Below are positions 14,346 to 16,010 of a DNA stretch of 16,010 bases, piece by piece. The position numbers were made by a program, and so were the translations under genes. The notes under the pieces are model-generated. The model was given only the letters and a program-made list of their open reading frames with translations. It searched no databases and was not told the origin of the DNA. Position 1 is the first letter of the stretch. Each line of letters opens with the position of its first letter. The DNA is from Desulfobacterales bacterium (GTDB taxonomy: Bacteria; Desulfobacterota; Desulfobacteria; Desulfobacterales; JAFDCJ01): NCBI GenBank assembly GCA_020345785.1, contig CP070771.1, positions 5,011,936 through 5,027,945 of the forward strand, written 5' to 3'.

Positions 14346-15836
14346 ATGTGGCAGAGAATCAGCCTGCGGGCACGTATTTACCTGATTTTGGCAGCCCTGG
14401 TGTTTATTACGCTGGCCGGCGGTTTTGTGACGGTCTGGTATAGTTATAAAATGGAGCGCCTGCTCACCACCATTACCGAAAAAGAAATAGCGGCGTTTCA
14501 AACAGCAGAGGCCCTCGAAATCGCCCTGGCCAATCAAAAGGGATTTTTATCTTACTACTTTATCGAAGGCGACGCCGACTGGCTGCGGAAATTGGGGGAA
14601 TACCGCCAGATCTTCAAAGAGCGCTTATATGATGCCTTGTCCTTAGCCGGCAGCGAAGATGAAGAAAAAGTCCTGAAACAGATAAAAACCGAATATGCAC
14701 GCTACATTGACATCAAGGACCGCGTGATCGGGCTCTATCAGAAGGGCGACCGTGAAGAAGGCGTTCGGCTGCATCGCCAGGCCCGTGATATCTTCTTCTC
14801 GGTGCTTGAACTCTGCCAGGAATTTAAGGATATTCATGAGCATAAAATCATAAAAGCAAAATCGGATAGCCAGGCCGAGGCCGGCAAACTCAGAATTATT
14901 GTCGCAGCGGCCGTATTGATCGGCGTGTTGCTGGCCGTGCTGCTGGCATTTGTTCTGGGGCATCAGATCCTGAGTCCGGTTCGCCGGCTGACCGCTGAAG
15001 CGGAAGGAACAGGGAGCCCCGGGAAAGCCGAGAATGAAGTTTCAGCGCTGAGCCGCAGTGTGCGGGGTTTGCTGCTGAATGTCGACCGGGCCCAGTCCGA
15101 GCTGCAAAAAAGCCGCGAATCCCTTTTGCAGGCCGAAAAACTGGCGCTGGTGGGGAAACTCGCCGCCGGAATGGCCCACAGCATCCGCAACCCTTTCACG
15201 TCGGTGAAAATGCGCCTGTTCAGTTTGAGCCGTTCACTGGAGTTTACGAATACCCAGAAAGAAGATTTTGACGTCATTGCGGAAGAAATCCGGCGTATCG
15301 ATACCATTGTACAAAATTTTCTTGAATTTTCGCGGCCCCCCAAGCTCATTATGCAGTCCATCAGTCCCTCCGTGGTTGTTGATCAGGCGATTCAACTGTT
15401 GGAACATCGCCTGAAATCCTATGATGTCAGTGTCAGTATCGAACGTCTGCAGTCTTTGCCGGAAATCGATGCCGACCCGGAACAACTGAAAGAGGTGCTT
15501 GTCAATTTGGTAGTAAACGCCTGCGAAGCCATGGAAAGAGGCGGTTCGATCGTCATTCGGGAGGAAGAGGTGCCGAACCCTTCCAACGGCCGGATGGCCG
15601 TCATCCGGGTGAGCGATAACGGACCGGGAATTGCCGATTCAATTCGCGATAAAGTTTTACAGCCCTTTTTCACCACCAAGGAAGAAGGGACGGGATTAGG
15701 GTTGAGTATTGCCGCCCGTATCGTGGCAGAGCATGGTGGTCAGATAGATATCGAATCAAATCGGGACGGGGGAGCCACATTCATCGTTGTTCTACCCATC
15801 AAGGAAGCCAGCCATGAGCACGATTCTGATTATTGA
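14346..15836 (+). CDS. Membrane sensor histidine kinase with helical extracytoplasmic domain
   Basis: 496 residues from ATG at 14346. The frame opens at a TTG at 14262, but the extra 28 residues look uncharacteristic, so the ATG is preferred, although its Shine-Dalgarno (GGAAGGA) is too far away and the start remains uncertain. Helix 1 about 10-32, an all-helical extracytoplasmic region (about 33-180) like a four-helix-bundle MCP sensor, helix 2 about 183-208, a degenerate HAMP-like linker, and HisKA with His278 in MAHSIRNP. HATPase follows with LVNLVVNACEAM, DNGPGIA, FFTTK and GTGLGLS. Its H-box differs from the other two kinases of the operon, so it is not a recent copy. It overlaps the following regulator gene by 23 bp, its probable partner. 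Confidence 0.9.
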   Translation: MWQRISLRARIYLILAALVFITLAGGFVTVWYSYKMERLLTTITEKEIAAFQTAEALEIALANQKGFLSYYFIEGDADWLRKLGEYRQIFKERLYDALSLAGSEDEEKVLKQIKTEYARYIDIKDRVIGLYQKGDREEGVRLHRQARDIFFSVLELCQEFKDIHEHKIIKAKSDSQAEAGKLRIIVAAAVLIGVLLAVLLAFVLGHQILSPVRRLTAEAEGTGSPGKAENEVSALSRSVRGLLLNVDRAQSELQKSRESLLQAEKLALVGKLAAGMAHSIRNPFTSVKMRLFSLSRSLEFTNTQKEDFDVIAEEIRRIDTIVQNFLEFSRPPKLIMQSISPSVVVDQAIQLLEHRLKSYDVSVSIERLQSLPEIDADPEQLKEVLVNLVVNACEAMERGGSIVIREEEVPNPSNGRMAVIRVSDNGPGIADSIRDKVLQPFFTTKEEGTGLGLSIAARIVAEHGGQIDIESNRDGGATFIVVLPIKEASHEHDSDY

Positions 15837-16010
15837 CGACGACGACCAACTGCGCAAAAGTTTTCATAAACTCTTATCCGAAGAGGGCTACCGGGCCCAG
15901 AGCGCGGCTTCGGGAGAAGCCGGTCTTGAGTTGATCGAAAAACAGGTGCCGGATTTGGTTATCGTTGATGTGCGTCTTCCGGGCATGAACGGGCTTAAAA
16001 CCTTTGAGGC
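15814..16010 (+). CDS. Response regulator, receiver part only (cut by window edge)
   Basis: The first 65 codons lie in the window. They begin MSTILIIDDDDQLRKSFHKL and give a receiver with Asp8-Asp11 cluster and phosphoacceptor Asp52 (VIVDVRLPGMNG). AAGGA stands about 8 nt before the ATG, and the gene starts within the last 23 bp of the kinase upstream. This N-terminal style is frequent in NtrC-type sigma-54 activators, but the output domain is outside the window, so the type is only a guess. Confidence 0.9.
   Translation, partial: MSTILIIDDDDQLRKSFHKLLSEEGYRAQSAASGEAGLELIEKQVPDLVIVDVRLPGMNGLKTFE

Overview
The window looks like a chromosomal segment from a Gram-negative bacterium rich in two-component systems and sigma-54 regulation. 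Desulfobacterota (Desulfobacterales-like) is my best guess. That is inference from gene style: tandem universal stress proteins, many NtrC-type and stand-alone receiver proteins, kinase/protease fusions and mid-range GC with AT-rich spacers. No marker gene fixes the taxonomy. I see no tRNA, rRNA, CRISPR array, transposase or phage gene.

Left arm (1-7616), all genes on the minus strand: (i) a large membrane protein, cut by the window edge, that joins an N-terminal zinc ribbon, a protein-kinase fold whose catalytic residues are largely lost, one transmembrane helix and an HtrA-type serine protease with an intact triad; (ii) a 770-bp gene-free stretch with nested REP-like palindromes and other short repeats; (iii) a two-gene universal stress protein operon behind a good sigma-54 promoter candidate; (iv) a 479-bp spacer with a degraded dispersed repeat; (v) a sensor kinase (GAF, GAF-like, PAS, HisKA, HATPase) followed by an NtrC-family sigma-54 activator, co-oriented and 33 bp apart.

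Centre (7617-8187): a divergent intergenic region. It holds a possible frameshifted small-gene remnant on the minus strand and a textbook -24/-12 promoter (8054-8069) facing right.

Right arm (8188-16010), all genes on the plus strand and probably one long operon: stand-alone receiver, Cache-type membrane kinase, stand-alone receiver, SLC13/DASS-type transporter with an unusual N-terminal extracytoplasmic segment, soluble receiver-kinase hybrid, stand-alone receiver, four-helix-bundle membrane kinase, and the start of another response regulator cut by the edge. The locus thus carries three kinases, five receiver domains and a transporter, with no output domain visible before the last, truncated gene.

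How they may work together (inference): the Cache and helical-bundle kinases sense extracytoplasmic signals. The stand-alone receivers and the receiver-kinase hybrid could form a branched phosphorelay. The transporter is either the regulated cargo or a co-sensor. The truncated regulator at the right edge, or the complete NtrC-type activator at 4110-5558, could activate the sigma-54 promoters in front of the right-arm operon and the stress-protein operon.
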